From positions 1 through 64,000 of the forward strand of contig CAJJNQ010000011.1 in assembly GCA_905193155.1 (NCBI GenBank): a DNA stretch of 64,000 nucleotides, given 5' to 3'. This stretch comes from an uncultured Christensenella sp. (GTDB lineage: Bacteria; Bacillota; Clostridia; Christensenellales; UBA1750). Below the pieces are notes generated by a model. It was given only the letters and a program-made list of their open reading frames with translations. It did not search any database and was not told the DNA's origin. This document shows, piece by piece, positions 7,751-16,642 of this stretch. Positions within the stretch are counted from its first letter, which is position 1. Every line of letters starts with the position of its first letter. The translations under genes were made by a program, and so were the position numbers.

Positions 7751-8422
7751 ATGAACAAGATCATTCCCGGCGTTTCCCCTTCGATGATGTGTGCAGATGC
7801 GCTGAACCTGGGAGCGGACGCCGTCAAGCTCACCGAGGCGGGCGTGCAGTATTTCCATTATGACATCATGGATGGCGATTTTGTACCCAACTTCATGCTG
7901 GGGCCGGACGTCATCAGGGCCGTGCGCAAGGTCAGCGCTGTGCCTGCCGATATTCACCTGATGGTCAAAAATCCGGAGCGCCACCTGCACCTGTTTGACC
8001 TCAAGCCCGGCGACATGGTGTCCGTGCATCAGGAATCCACGATTCACCTCCAGCGCACACTGGCGGCCATCCGCGCGGCGGGCGCACAGGCGGCTGTTGC
8101 GCTGAACCCCGCCACGCCCCTTTGCATGATTGAGGACGTGCTGCCCGATCTGGACATGGTGGTGGTCATGACGGTCAACCCCGGCTTTGCGGGACAGAAG
8201 CTCGTTCCCGCGACGCTGGGCAAGATCACCCGTCTGCGCAGGATGCTGGACGAAAACGGCTATGACAACGTGCGCATCGAGGTGGACGGCAACGTTTCCT
8301 TTGAAAACGTGGTCAAGATGCGCGCAGCAGGCGCAGACCTGTTTGTGGCCGGCACCTCTGCGGTGTTCCGCGAGGGCGGCATTGAAGCCAACATGAAAAA
8401 GCTGCTCGAGTGCATCCGTTAA
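7751..8422 (+). CDS. Ribulose-phosphate 3-epimerase family protein, probably AlsE-like
   Basis: A 223-residue TIM-barrel epimerase. Metal-binding and catalytic motifs are present: FHYDIMDGDFVPN, PADIHLMV, VMTVNPGFAGQ and EVDGN. The MTVNPGFAGQ segment and VDGN in place of VDGG resemble allulose-6-phosphate 3-epimerase more than pentose-pathway Rpe, so the substrate may be a hexulose phosphate. ATG at 7751 follows AAGGAG; an in-frame upstream opening to 7673 has no ribosome-binding site. A bidirectional terminator follows. Confidence 0.8.
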   Translation: MNKIIPGVSPSMMCADALNLGADAVKLTEAGVQYFHYDIMDGDFVPNFMLGPDVIRAVRKVSAVPADIHLMVKNPERHLHLFDLKPGDMVSVHQESTIHLQRTLAAIRAAGAQAAVALNPATPLCMIEDVLPDLDMVVVMTVNPGFAGQKLVPATLGKITRLRRMLDENGYDNVRIEVDGNVSFENVVKMRAAGADLFVAGTSAVFREGGIEANMKKLLECIR

Positions 8423-8440
8423 TCAAATTAAAGACAAAAA

Positions 8441-8479
8441 ACAGCCCTCTGCGGTAGGATTCCTTCCGCAGAGGGCTGT
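8441..8479. terminator. Bidirectional intrinsic terminator
   Basis: Perfect 14-bp stem (8441-8454 with 8466-8479), A-rich on the left and T-rich on the right, placed between convergent genes. Confidence 0.85.
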
Positions 8480-8511
8480 TTTCTCTTTTCGCACGCTTTA
8501 CTTTTTCCGTT

Positions 8512-9945
8512 TCATGCGCGCTTGTTTTTTTGCACTGGCTGTAATGAATACTCCGGCACTTTCGTAGGGTTCGGGGCATATGCATAGGTCAGATCATCGG
8601 CAGCGTCGTCGAAAATGCAGGTAACATAGGGCTCGCAGCTTTCCGGGCGAACAATGGTCACGCCTTCCTCGGAATGCACGCCGTCTATGGGCGTTACATC
8701 CTCGCAGGTGAGGCGGAACATCAATCCGGGCGGATCGTTGAAGGCGTCTTGCACATAGTTGACAAAGCTGACAAGATCTTTCGTGCGGTGAATGTTGCCG
8801 AGAACTCGGCCGGAGCGTGAATAGGCCTCCAAATCGCCGTTTTCCTCGATTGTGGCAATCCAGTCGTTACGGTAGTGCGTAAGGTCGATGATATAGTACC
8901 ATTCGCCCTCTTGAATGTAGTTATAGACGTGTCCGCTGCCATCGCGCTGAGAGGCGGTGATATATCCGATTTCATCATAGTCTCCATCCAGCAGATAGCG
9001 CAGCCATGCGGAATCTGTGGCGCAGCAGCCGCAGTTGTTGATAACGGCGTTGCGCCCCGGCGTATGGAATTCCCAATTGATTCCGTTTTCGGAAATGCGC
9101 ACATTATCGTCCGCCGAATGAAAATCTCCGATCTGATACAGTTGCAGCGCCTCATAGAGCGTCCCGATCTTAGCTTGCTTTTCCTCCGGAGAATCCTTCT
9201 GCATTGCGGCAATTTCCGCATTCGTATAGCGGCTTTCTCCAAGAGAAACGGCCGGCACCCAGTATACGCCGTCAAAGACCTTTATGTCGTAATTCGCATT
9301 ATGGCGGAGCAGCGAAAGATCCTTGCCGCTGTCGTTTGTGTAGTCCACTGACAACGCAGGATTTTCCGTAAGCTCAAAAATATACGAATAACGCACGGTT
9401 TCACCGGAGGCCGCTTGCAGCACAAAAAGAATCTCTCGACCATTAAATTCCGTGACGAACGGGTGCCAGTCTTCAAAAAAGAGCGTCTTTCCGGCGCGGA
9501 GGATCACTTCATCTCCACTTATGTCGTTAAGCTCCGCCATATATCTTATCACATCGTCACTGACAAGTTGGTCCGTGGCTTTTTGACCGTCAACCATGTC
9601 GTTGATGTAGATTTGCTGCACGGTCAAATCCGCATTGGCTCCCGGAAGCGTCATTTCAAAATGCCAATCGGATCCGGTTGTCCCCAAACGGATGATCTCC
9701 ACATAATCCGAGGCTTCGTAGGCCCAATCATAGTCGTACCATGCATCGGCTGCTGTCGGACTTTCCGGAAGGATCAATGCAATGTCATGATCGGCATCAG
9801 CGATTTCTATTGCAGATTCCTTTTTTCCGCTGCTTTCCACCGGCGCTTTATCGGCAAGCCGCACGCAGATGATACTGCTGACTGCCAGATTCGCGCTGAG
9901 CAGCAGCACAACGGCAATGCGGAATATTCTATCCCATTTTGTCAT
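8512..9945 (-). CDS. Membrane-anchored extracytoplasmic protein with a transglutaminase-like core
   Basis: A 477-residue protein with an N-terminal hydrophobic anchor (IAVVLLLSANLAVSSIICV, about residues 10-28) and a long acidic extracytoplasmic part. Residues 300-360 contain a possible Cys-His-Asp triad in the order and spacing of the transglutaminase-like fold: a Cys cluster NCGCCAT (Cys305, 307, 308), SGHVYNYI (His339) and IIDLTHY (Asp354). Such domains cleave or crosslink peptides at the cell surface. The flanking N-terminal 270 residues are not recognised. No obvious partner gene lies next to it; the downstream gene is convergent and separated by a terminator. Confidence 0.5.
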   Translation of the reverse strand: MTKWDRIFRIAVVLLLSANLAVSSIICVRLADKAPVESSGKKESAIEIADADHDIALILPESPTAADAWYDYDWAYEASDYVEIIRLGTTGSDWHFEMTLPGANADLTVQQIYINDMVDGQKATDQLVSDDVIRYMAELNDISGDEVILRAGKTLFFEDWHPFVTEFNGREILFVLQAASGETVRYSYIFELTENPALSVDYTNDSGKDLSLLRHNANYDIKVFDGVYWVPAVSLGESRYTNAEIAAMQKDSPEEKQAKIGTLYEALQLYQIGDFHSADDNVRISENGINWEFHTPGRNAVINNCGCCATDSAWLRYLLDGDYDEIGYITASQRDGSGHVYNYIQEGEWYYIIDLTHYRNDWIATIEENGDLEAYSRSGRVLGNIHRTKDLVSFVNYVQDAFNDPPGLMFRLTCEDVTPIDGVHSEEGVTIVRPESCEPYVTCIFDDAADDLTYAYAPNPTKVPEYSLQPVQKNKRA

Positions 9946-9981
9946 AAACTCGCCCCATCATATCCGTTCCATTATTTTACC

Positions 9982-10482
9982 TCAATCTACATACCGCACG
10001 CGCGCGGGGTCATAGCGGTCGTGTTTGGGCTGTTTGAAGGCAGGATCTGGATAGCCCACAGCTACCAGTGCAAAGGGCTTGAGGCCCTTGCAGCCGAGTA
10101 TGGCGCTGACCTTCTCCATGCGGTCCTGAAGCGGCGCTATGCCCATCCAGACCGCTCCCAGACCCAGATGCTCCGCTTCCAGCAGCAGATTCTGCGTGCA
10201 CGCGCCCAGATCCTGTTCCCAATATTCCGGGAAACGCAATCCCTCCTCTCGGCTTAGGATCACGATGCCTAGCGGCGCGCCGAGCAAGGGTTTGGCGTAA
10301 GGGCTGCATGCAGCGAGCTGATCGAGCGTTTCCCGATTGCGCACGACGCAGAACTCCCAGGGCTGCTGATTTCCTGCCGAAGGCGCAGCCATTGCGGCGC
10401 GCAGCAGTTTCTCCACTTTTTCGGCCTCAACGGGCTGCACGGTGTATTTGCGCACACTCACGCGGTCAAAGATTTCCTTCAT
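9982..10482 (-). CDS. Nitroreductase family protein
   Basis: A 166-residue flavoprotein of the FMN-dependent nitroreductase family. The N terminus RVSVRKYTVQPVEAEKVEKLLRAAM followed by APSAGNQQPWEF is the FMN-phosphate-binding signature, and LLEAEHLGLGAVWMGI is the conserved second half. The natural substrate is not predictable. The start overlaps the end of the HAD gene by four bases, indicating coupled translation. Confidence 0.85.
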   Translation of the reverse strand: MKEIFDRVSVRKYTVQPVEAEKVEKLLRAAMAAPSAGNQQPWEFCVVRNRETLDQLAACSPYAKPLLGAPLGIVILSREEGLRFPEYWEQDLGACTQNLLLEAEHLGLGAVWMGIAPLQDRMEKVSAILGCKGLKPFALVAVGYPDPAFKQPKHDRYDPARVRYVD

Positions 10483-11099
10483 TTTTCTTCCTCCTTCACG
10501 ACGTTGAAAAAGTCCTTCAAATACTGTATTTTATATTCCGCCTCCGTGGAAACGCTTTCAATCGGCTCTCCGCCCGCAAATCGACAGGCGCGAATGCCTG
10601 CGCGATGAGCCGCCAAAATGTCCAACTCTCGGTCCCCAATCATCACAAAATGTCGCTTATTTGTTTCTGATCGAGACAAAATGTAGTTTACTCCATCCGG
10701 CGCCGGTTTTCTCGGAAAGCCGTTTTCTTCCGTCACCCAGGTGGTAAAGCAGTCGCTCAATCCCTGCGCATCCATGTACCAACGAGCAGACGAACCGCGG
10801 TGCGTGCAGAGGTGATTATGCCCGCCTTCTGCAACAATCCGCTCACAAAGCTCCCTTGCGCCGGGAAACGGCTGCACGCCGAGCGGCCCCGCCTTGTGCA
10901 GATTTTCCTTATAGCGTTCCAGTGCGCGCTGCGAGACCTTCAGCTGCTCCAGCGCATGGCCGAGCGTTACATTCATCAAGGCGCGAATGTGTTCCAAGGG
11001 CACGTCGCGTCCCTCGTCCAGCAGCGCCTGCCGCAGCGATTGTGCCATCAGCGGATAGGTATCAAACAGCGTGCCGTCAAAATCCCAGATCAGCTCCAT
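10479..11099 (-). CDS. HAD family hydrolase (phosphoglycolate-phosphatase-like)
   Basis: A 206-residue haloacid-dehalogenase phosphatase. Motif I is WDFDGTLFDTYP at the N terminus (nucleophile Asp8, general acid Asp10), an alpha-helical cap follows, then the motif III lysine in FPRKPAPDGVNYIL and motif IV MIGDRELDILAAHRAG. The substrate is unknown; the cap resembles Gph/PgmB-type enzymes. It is the first gene of a two-gene unit with the nitroreductase. Confidence 0.8.
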   Translation of the reverse strand: MELIWDFDGTLFDTYPLMAQSLRQALLDEGRDVPLEHIRALMNVTLGHALEQLKVSQRALERYKENLHKAGPLGVQPFPGARELCERIVAEGGHNHLCTHRGSSARWYMDAQGLSDCFTTWVTEENGFPRKPAPDGVNYILSRSETNKRHFVMIGDRELDILAAHRAGIRACRFAGGEPIESVSTEAEYKIQYLKDFFNVVKEEEK

Positions 11100-11182
11100 C
11101 GCTTTCCCCCTTGCACGGCGCTTTCTGCCATGCTATCCTTATTTTAAGTTAAGCATAGCGCATCTTGAGGAGGTTGTCAAAG

Positions 11183-11515
11183 ATGTCATTGGAAAAATGC
11201 ACCTGGAAAGCGACCCTGAAGCCCGGCAAAAAGGCGGAATACATTCGTCGCCACGACGAAATCTGGCCGGAAATGACCGAAGTCTTGACGCGGGCAGGTA
11301 TCCGGAATTACACCATCTGGTGCTGCGGAGATGAGCTGTTCGGTTACTACGAATGCGAAAAAGGCGCAGCCTATGCGGCGAAGGTTCAGGCAGAAAGCCC
11401 GGTGGTCTATCGCTGGAACGAATTCATGCGCGACGTGATGACGATGGATTTCGATCCCGAAACCGGCACGGCAGTCGCACTACAAAATGTATTTTCTTTT
11501 CGCGTAGATGATTGA
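11183..11515 (+). CDS. rhaM: L-rhamnose mutarotase family protein
   Basis: A 110-residue protein of the RhaM family, which interconverts the alpha and beta anomers of L-rhamnose. Recognisable parts are the N-terminal LKPGKKAEYIRRHDEIWPEM with the catalytic-region His, NYTIWCCGDELFGYYEC and the C-terminal FDPETG-F segment. ATG at 11183 is preceded by GAGGAGG. No other rhamnose genes are present, so a role with another 6-deoxy sugar is possible. Confidence 0.8.
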   Translation: MSLEKCTWKATLKPGKKAEYIRRHDEIWPEMTEVLTRAGIRNYTIWCCGDELFGYYECEKGAAYAAKVQAESPVVYRWNEFMRDVMTMDFDPETGTAVALQNVFSFRVDD

Positions 11516-11527
11516 CCGTCACGCGAC

Positions 11528-11555
11528 AAAAGGACGGATGGGTTTCCGTCCTTTT
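11528..11555. terminator. Bidirectional terminator between rhaM and feoB
   Basis: AAAAGGACGG (11528-11537) pairs with CCGTCCTTTT (11546-11555). It serves the convergent rhaM and feoB genes; the feoB stop codon lies at its right edge. Confidence 0.75.
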
Positions 11556-11558
11556 CTT

Positions 11559-13559
11559 TTACAAAAACAGCATGGATATGTGATACACCGCAAAGGCAGC
11601 CAGCCACGCCACAACACATTGTGCCGTCACGGCGGCAAGCGTCCCTTTCACGCTGCCCAACTCCCGGCGTGCAGCGGCTACGGCAGCAAAGCACGGCGTA
11701 TAGAGCAGCGTGAAGGTGAGAAAGGACAAAGCGCTGCGCGGAGCAAAGATCATCGGCAGCATGGCTTGCAGCGCGCTCGACTCCCCCATCCCGGTCAGCA
11801 CAGCCAATGTGGAAAGCACTGCCTCCTTGGCGGAAAGTCCGGTCAGCAGCGACGTCACGGGGATCCAATCGCCAAAGCCCAACGGCGCAAAGACGGGCGT
11901 GATGCTCTTTCCGATTTGCGCCAACAGGCTTTGCGACGGATCGCTGACGAGCAGGCCGCGAACATCAAAGCTCTGCAAGCCCCAGATGAGAATCGAGGAC
12001 AAAAAGATGACACTGAATGCTTTACTGATGAAATCCCTTGCCTTCTCCCAAACATGCAGCAGCACGGTCTGCGCTCCCGGCAGTCTGTAATCAGGCAATT
12101 CCATCACGAACGGCGTAGATTCTCCGGAAAAGACAAACTTTTTGAGCACCCAGCTGTACAGCACCCCAACCGCTGCTCCACCAACATACATAACCAGCAA
12201 CACTAATGGAGCATTTTGTGGGAAAAAAGCTGCGATAAACGTGGCGTAAATCGGCAATTTTGCCGAACAGGAGAGAAAGGGGATCAGCAGGATGGTCATG
12301 CGTCGGTCGCGCTGCGTTGCCAGCGTTCGCGTCGCCAGAATGGCCGGAACCGAGCAGCCGAACCCCAGCAGCAGCGGCACGCACGACCGTCCGGACAGGC
12401 CGATCTTTTGCAGCAGCTTATCCATCACAAAGGCGACGCGCGCCAGATATCCACTGTCCTCCAGGATGGACAATAGGAAAAACAGGAGCACAATCGTAGG
12501 CAGAAACGACAACACCGCGCCCACGCCTCTGCACATGCCCTCAATGAGCAGCGCATGAATTGCCGGATTGACACTACACCGGTTCAAAAAAGCATCTAGT
12601 CCTCGAATTGCCGCATTCACGCAGGCGGAAAAACCATCGGACAACCATTTTCCCGGCCCTGCAAAGGTTAGATAGAACACGAACAGCAGGACTGCAAGAA
12701 AAATGGGAATTCCAAAGATTTTGTGCGTCAATACCGCGTCAACGCGCAATGTCCATTCCTGCTTCTTCCCCTTCTTTTCTTCTGTCACGACATCACAGCA
12801 GGCTTGCTCGATAAAGTTATACCGCATATCCGCCACTGCGGCGTCGCGGTCCGTATGGAGTGCCTGTTCGGCCCTCTTTAGGATGCGTTCTATGCGCATC
12901 TTTTCCTCTACGCTAAGGGGAACGACGGCTTCGCCTTCGATACAGCGTATGGCAAAAAAGCGCGGATTTATCCCTGTTTTCCGGCATTTCTGCTGCACAA
13001 TTTGTTGAATCTCTTCTAAACTTCTTCGCCAGACGCCGCTGCCCATCTCCGGGCAGGGTAAGGCTATTTTCTTTCGTGTTCTTTCCATTGCGCACTCGAT
13101 CAGTTCTTCACAGCCCTGCCCGCTTGCTGCGCTAATGGCGACAACGGGCAAACCCATTCTTTTCGAGAGAAGCGGTACGTCGATCCTCTTCCCCTGCCTT
13201 TTCACCTCGTCGATCATATTCAGCGCCACGACGGTTGGAACACCTATTTCCATCAATTGCACAGTGAGATACAGATTGCGCTGTAAATTGGTTCCATCTA
13301 CGACGTCGATCACCACATCGGGCTTGTCCTTCATCAGAAAATCGCGTGCAACAACTTCCTCTGCCGAATACGGTGAGAGTGAGTAAATCCCCGGCAGATC
13401 TACAACCACAACGCCTTCTTTATTGCGCAGTTCTCCCTCTTTTTTCTCTACTGTCACGCCGGGGAAATTCCCGACGTGCTGCCTGCTGCCGGTAAGCCGG
13501 TTGAACAGCGTCGTTTTGCCGGAATTTGGATTTCCCAGCAGCGCAATCGTCACCGCCAT
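11559..13559 (-). CDS. feoB: Ferrous iron transporter FeoB
   Basis: A 666-residue inner-membrane Fe(II) importer. An N-terminal GTPase domain carries G1 GNPNSGKT (residues 9-16), G3 DLPGIYS and G4 NMID, followed by a helical regulatory domain and a polytopic C-terminal half with two Gate repeats containing conserved cysteines (FGCSVPAIL, FLSCSAKLP). Length is typical. It follows feoA by three bases in one operon. The final strand of the operon ends at a bidirectional terminator. Confidence 0.95.
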   Translation of the reverse strand: MAVTIALLGNPNSGKTTLFNRLTGSRQHVGNFPGVTVEKKEGELRNKEGVVVVDLPGIYSLSPYSAEEVVARDFLMKDKPDVVIDVVDGTNLQRNLYLTVQLMEIGVPTVVALNMIDEVKRQGKRIDVPLLSKRMGLPVVAISAASGQGCEELIECAMERTRKKIALPCPEMGSGVWRRSLEEIQQIVQQKCRKTGINPRFFAIRCIEGEAVVPLSVEEKMRIERILKRAEQALHTDRDAAVADMRYNFIEQACCDVVTEEKKGKKQEWTLRVDAVLTHKIFGIPIFLAVLLFVFYLTFAGPGKWLSDGFSACVNAAIRGLDAFLNRCSVNPAIHALLIEGMCRGVGAVLSFLPTIVLLFFLLSILEDSGYLARVAFVMDKLLQKIGLSGRSCVPLLLGFGCSVPAILATRTLATQRDRRMTILLIPFLSCSAKLPIYATFIAAFFPQNAPLVLLVMYVGGAAVGVLYSWVLKKFVFSGESTPFVMELPDYRLPGAQTVLLHVWEKARDFISKAFSVIFLSSILIWGLQSFDVRGLLVSDPSQSLLAQIGKSITPVFAPLGFGDWIPVTSLLTGLSAKEAVLSTLAVLTGMGESSALQAMLPMIFAPRSALSFLTFTLLYTPCFAAVAAARRELGSVKGTLAAVTAQCVVAWLAAFAVYHISMLFL

Positions 13560-13562
13560 GCT

Positions 13563-13799
13563 CTATTCCTCCGCAAAAACCTCTTGGATTTCCATTTTCT
13601 CTGCTTCACTTCTTCGCAAAGTCAGTTCATATCCGCGCAAATGCAGCTGGATCGGGTCGCCCATGGGTGCGGTTCTCCGCACCATTACGATGGTGCCCGG
13701 CGTTAATCCGAGATCAAGCAACCGCTTTCGCAATACGCCCTCTCCTTTAACGGTTTTAATGCGTGCACTTGTACCGACCTTCATCTCGCTAAGCCGCAT
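13563..13799 (-). CDS. feoA: Ferrous iron transport protein FeoA
   Basis: A 78-residue SH3-like cytosolic protein that assists FeoB. Typical segments are MRLSEMKVGTSARIKTVKGEGVLRKRLLDLGLTPGT and the C-terminal ELTLRRSEAEKMEI. It starts only about 40 bases from the parB terminator palindrome, leaving little room for a separate promoter. Confidence 0.9.
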   Translation of the reverse strand: MRLSEMKVGTSARIKTVKGEGVLRKRLLDLGLTPGTIVMVRRTAPMGDPIQLHLRGYELTLRRSEAEKMEIQEVFAEE

Positions 13800-13839
13800 T
13801 TGCTGCGCCTCCCTGCATTTCTATGCTCCTCTTTCCAGA

Positions 13840-13897
13840 ATATGCAAAAAGCGGACGGAGTGTTTCACGTGAAACACTCCGTCCGCTTTTTGCATAT
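13840..13897. terminator. 58-bp perfect palindrome: parB terminator with parS at its centre
   Basis: Bases 13840-13868 are the exact reverse complement of 13869-13897, with no unpaired base. The flanks give a GC-rich stem bordered by A5 and T5, the form of a bidirectional intrinsic terminator, and the centre is a 16-bp parS site. It lies eight bases beyond the parB stop codon and 40 bases before feoA. Confidence 0.85.
13861..13876. other. parS: parS centromere site, perfect consensus
   Basis: TGTTTCACGTGAAACA matches the conserved bacterial parS consensus at all 16 positions. ParB loads here as a CTP-dependent clamp and Soj/ParA and SMC act on the complex. It is the centre of the larger palindrome. 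Confidence 0.93.
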
Positions 13898-13904
13898 CAT
13901 TCGA

Positions 13905-14768
13905 TCAGTCGTCCTGAATGCGGATGAATTCGTAAATTCGTTCCAAATCCTCCGGCGAATTATAATGCAGAATCAGCTTTCCGCGCTTTTCATTGCCGAC
14001 AATTGAGATTTTCGTGCCGAAGCGACGGCGCGCTGCCTCTTCCACCAGGGTCAGCTCTGCGCAGCGCGGCTTTTCCTCCTTCTGCTTCTCGCCTTCCTCG
14101 CGCTGTTCCTTCACTGCTTTGGCCAACGCTTCGGTTTGACGGACATTCAGCCCGCGCTGAACCGCCTGATTGGCCAAGCTGATCATCATTTCAGGGTCTT
14201 CCGCGCCAAGTATAGCACGCGCGTGACCTTCGCTCAGCTCCCCTTCTGCGACAAGCTCCGCCACTTCTTTGGGTAAGTTGAGAAGACGCAGCAGGTTAGC
14301 GACCGCAGAGCGGCTCTTGCCGATGCGCTGGGCGATCTGTTCCTGCGTCAGGCCGCATTCCTGCATCAGACTGCTGACGGCCTGCGCTTCTTCCAGCGGG
14401 TTCAAGTCCGTGCGCTGAATATTCTCAATCAGCGCCATTTCCATCCGTTGGATGGTTTCAACGTCGCGGACAATGGCAGGAATTTCCTCCAACTCTGCCA
14501 TGCGCGCCGCACGCCAGCGGCGTTCGCCTGCGACGATGGTGTAGCGCTTGCCGTTGGGGCAGACGACGATGGGCTGGATGATGCCGACCGAGCGAATGGA
14601 GGAAGCGAGCTGATCGAGGGATTCCAGATCAAACTGCTTGCGCGGCTGCTCCTTGTTGGGATCGATCTGGCCGATCGGGACCATCTGGATCCTGTTTTCC
14701 GTCTCCTCCGCCATTTCGCCGAAGAGAGCGTCCATTCCGCGTCCCAGACCGCCTTTTACCTTAGGCAT
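13905..14768 (-). CDS. parB: Chromosome-partitioning protein ParB (Spo0J)
   Basis: A 287-residue CTPase/DNA-clamp protein that binds parS near the origin. The N terminus KGGLGRGMDALFGE is the ParA-stimulating region; the CTP-binding domain includes EQPRKQF and GERRWRAARMAEL; a helix-turn-helix follows (LTQEQIAQRIGKSRSAVANLLRLL); the C-terminal segment is the dimerisation domain. It follows parA by five bases and ends next to a perfect parS. Confidence 0.95.
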   Translation of the reverse strand: MPKVKGGLGRGMDALFGEMAEETENRIQMVPIGQIDPNKEQPRKQFDLESLDQLASSIRSVGIIQPIVVCPNGKRYTIVAGERRWRAARMAELEEIPAIVRDVETIQRMEMALIENIQRTDLNPLEEAQAVSSLMQECGLTQEQIAQRIGKSRSAVANLLRLLNLPKEVAELVAEGELSEGHARAILGAEDPEMMISLANQAVQRGLNVRQTEALAKAVKEQREEGEKQKEEKPRCAELTLVEEAARRRFGTKISIVGNEKRGKLILHYNSPEDLERIYEFIRIQDD

Positions 14769-14773
14769 TTTGC

Positions 14774-15547
14774 TTACCTCCGTTCACCGTTCCACTTCAA
14801 AAATTCCTCCGCAAGGCTCTTATAGGCCAAAGAACCGGCCGATCGCGGATCATAGACATTGATGGGCTGCCCGAAGCTCGGCGCCTCGCCCAGACGCACG
14901 TTTCGAGGGATGATGGTGGTATAAACCTTTTTTGCAAAGAACTTTTTGACTTCCTCCACCACCTGCACACCCAATTTGGTGCGGCCGTTGAGCATTGTGA
15001 GCACCACGCCCTCGATTTCCAGCGAAGGATTCAGACGCTTTTTGACAAGCCGCACCGTGCTCATCAGCTGTGTCAGACCTTCCAGCGCGTAATATTCGCA
15101 TTGAATGGGCACCAGTACAGAATCCGATGCGGTCAGCGCGTTGAGCGTCAACAGACCGAGTGAAGGCGGACAATCGATAAAAATATAGTCGTAAAGCGGC
15201 TGAACCAGCTCCAACTGGTGTTTGAGGATGTGTTCGCGCGCCATGGCGGAAACCAGTTCAATTTCTGCCCCGGCCAGCTGTATGTTGGAAGGAAGCACAT
15301 AGAGGTTTTTTACACAGGTCGGGAGTACAGCCTCTTGCACGGGGAGATCATCGAGCAGCACGTCATAGATGGACTTTTCCACCTGACCGTGGTCAATGCC
15401 CACGCCGCTGGTCGCGTTTCCCTGCGGGTCCATATCCACCAACAGCACCCGCTTGCCCTTTTCGGCCACGCAGGAAGCCAGATTGACCGTCGTGGTCGTC
15501 TTACCGACGCCGCCCTTCTGGTTTGCCACCGCAACAACTTTAGACAA
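14774..15547 (-). CDS. parA: Chromosome-partitioning ATPase ParA (Soj)
   Basis: A 257-residue Walker-type ATPase. The deviant Walker A KGGVGKTTT appears near residue 10, Walker B-like IFIDCPPSLGLL near residue 120, and the C-terminal TIIPRNVRLGEAPSFGQPI is highly conserved in Soj. The TTG start at 15547 gives the family N terminus (SKVVAVANQ) and follows AAGGCGGG; an ATG at 15571 and a GTG at 15586 are in frame but lack ribosome-binding sites. A TATAAT -10 element reads leftwards at 15603-15608. Confidence 0.93.
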   Translation of the reverse strand: MSKVVAVANQKGGVGKTTTTVNLASCVAEKGKRVLLVDMDPQGNATSGVGIDHGQVEKSIYDVLLDDLPVQEAVLPTCVKNLYVLPSNIQLAGAEIELVSAMAREHILKHQLELVQPLYDYIFIDCPPSLGLLTLNALTASDSVLVPIQCEYYALEGLTQLMSTVRLVKKRLNPSLEIEGVVLTMLNGRTKLGVQVVEEVKKFFAKKVYTTIIPRNVRLGEAPSFGQPINVYDPRSAGSLAYKSLAEEFLKWNGERR

Positions 15548-15758
15548 AAAAGACCCGCCTTCTTTCCGCATAAACAGCTTGTCCACTCGGGGACTTAGCT
15601 TTATTATAACGGATTCGGACGGGAAAGAGAAGGGGGATGGCTCAATTCCGGACCGGATTTGTAAAAAATCCTTTCGAACACTGCCGGATCAGTGAGAATG
15701 CAGCGAACCATGTTTCGTATTTGTTAATTATAACACACTATTCTTAAAATGAAAAGGA

Positions 15759-16622
15759 CTACTTTGTAGCAGGATGCGGAATCCAAATTTTGATCTCCAT
15801 TCCCTCTTCCTTGTCCTTGCTTTCCAATTTGGGATTCAATCCTGCGTCCGCCATCTGCTGCACCACGGTGCGAAGGGAATTGACGAACAGCCGCGTGTCC
15901 CGCACAAATCCGCTGATTTTGGATGGCCGCGTGCGGCTCTGTTCTTCTTCCTCCTTTTCGATGCCGTACATGCGCGAAATCGTCCGTTCCACCAGGTCCT
16001 CCGTCGCCTTGACGTTCAAGTTTTGCTGCACAATGATCTGAATAACGTGCATCTGCATCTCCTCGTCGTGCAGGCGCAGCAGCGCTCGGGCGTGGCGTTC
16101 CGTCAGGCTATATTGCAGCAACATGCGCTTGACTGCCATCGGCAATTTGAGAATGCGCATCTTGTTGGCGATGGTGGACTGGTTCTTTCCCAATCGACGT
16201 GCCAGCTCATCCTGAGAAAGACCGTGATCACGAATCAGATTCTGATAGCCTTCCGCTTCCTCCATATAATGCAGGTTCTCCCGCTGCAAATTCTCCATCA
16301 TGGCGATGACCGCGCTGTCCTGCTCGTAAGTGCTGAAAATGATGGCATCGATGAACTTCATTCCTGCCATGCGGCAGGCGCGCAGCCGTCGTTCCCCCGC
16401 AATGAGCTCAAAGCTATCGCTCCCCAGCTTCCGAACGCTGATTGGCTGAAGCAAGCCGTACTGTTTAATGGACGCACAAAGCTCTTCAAGCGCATCCTGT
16501 GCAAATACACGTCGGGGCTGATATGGGTTGGGTCGGATGGCGTCAATTGGAATGCGCGCCACCTCTCGCTCACGCATTCGGAGATTTCTGCGATTCCCGA
16601 TGTTGGTGCTTTGTGCCTGCAT
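15759..16622 (-). CDS. noc: Nucleoid occlusion protein Noc (ParB-like)
   Basis: A 287-residue ParB paralogue, a CTP-dependent DNA-binding protein that blocks FtsZ assembly over the nucleoid and tethers DNA to the membrane. The CTP-binding motif GERRLRACRMAGM, the helix-turn-helix LSQDELARRLGKNQSTIANKMRIL and the position between rsmG and parA identify Noc rather than Spo0J. ATG at 16622 has GGAG at eight bases; a GTG at 16631 is an alternative. The usual short N-terminal amphipathic helix is not evident. A near-perfect parS lies about 20 bases upstream. Confidence 0.88.
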   Translation of the reverse strand: MQAQSTNIGNRRNLRMREREVARIPIDAIRPNPYQPRRVFAQDALEELCASIKQYGLLQPISVRKLGSDSFELIAGERRLRACRMAGMKFIDAIIFSTYEQDSAVIAMMENLQRENLHYMEEAEGYQNLIRDHGLSQDELARRLGKNQSTIANKMRILKLPMAVKRMLLQYSLTERHARALLRLHDEEMQMHVIQIIVQQNLNVKATEDLVERTISRMYGIEKEEEEQSRTRPSKISGFVRDTRLFVNSLRTVVQQMADAGLNPKLESKDKEEGMEIKIWIPHPATK

Positions 16623-16642
16623 TTCTGTCACTCCATTCCTGA

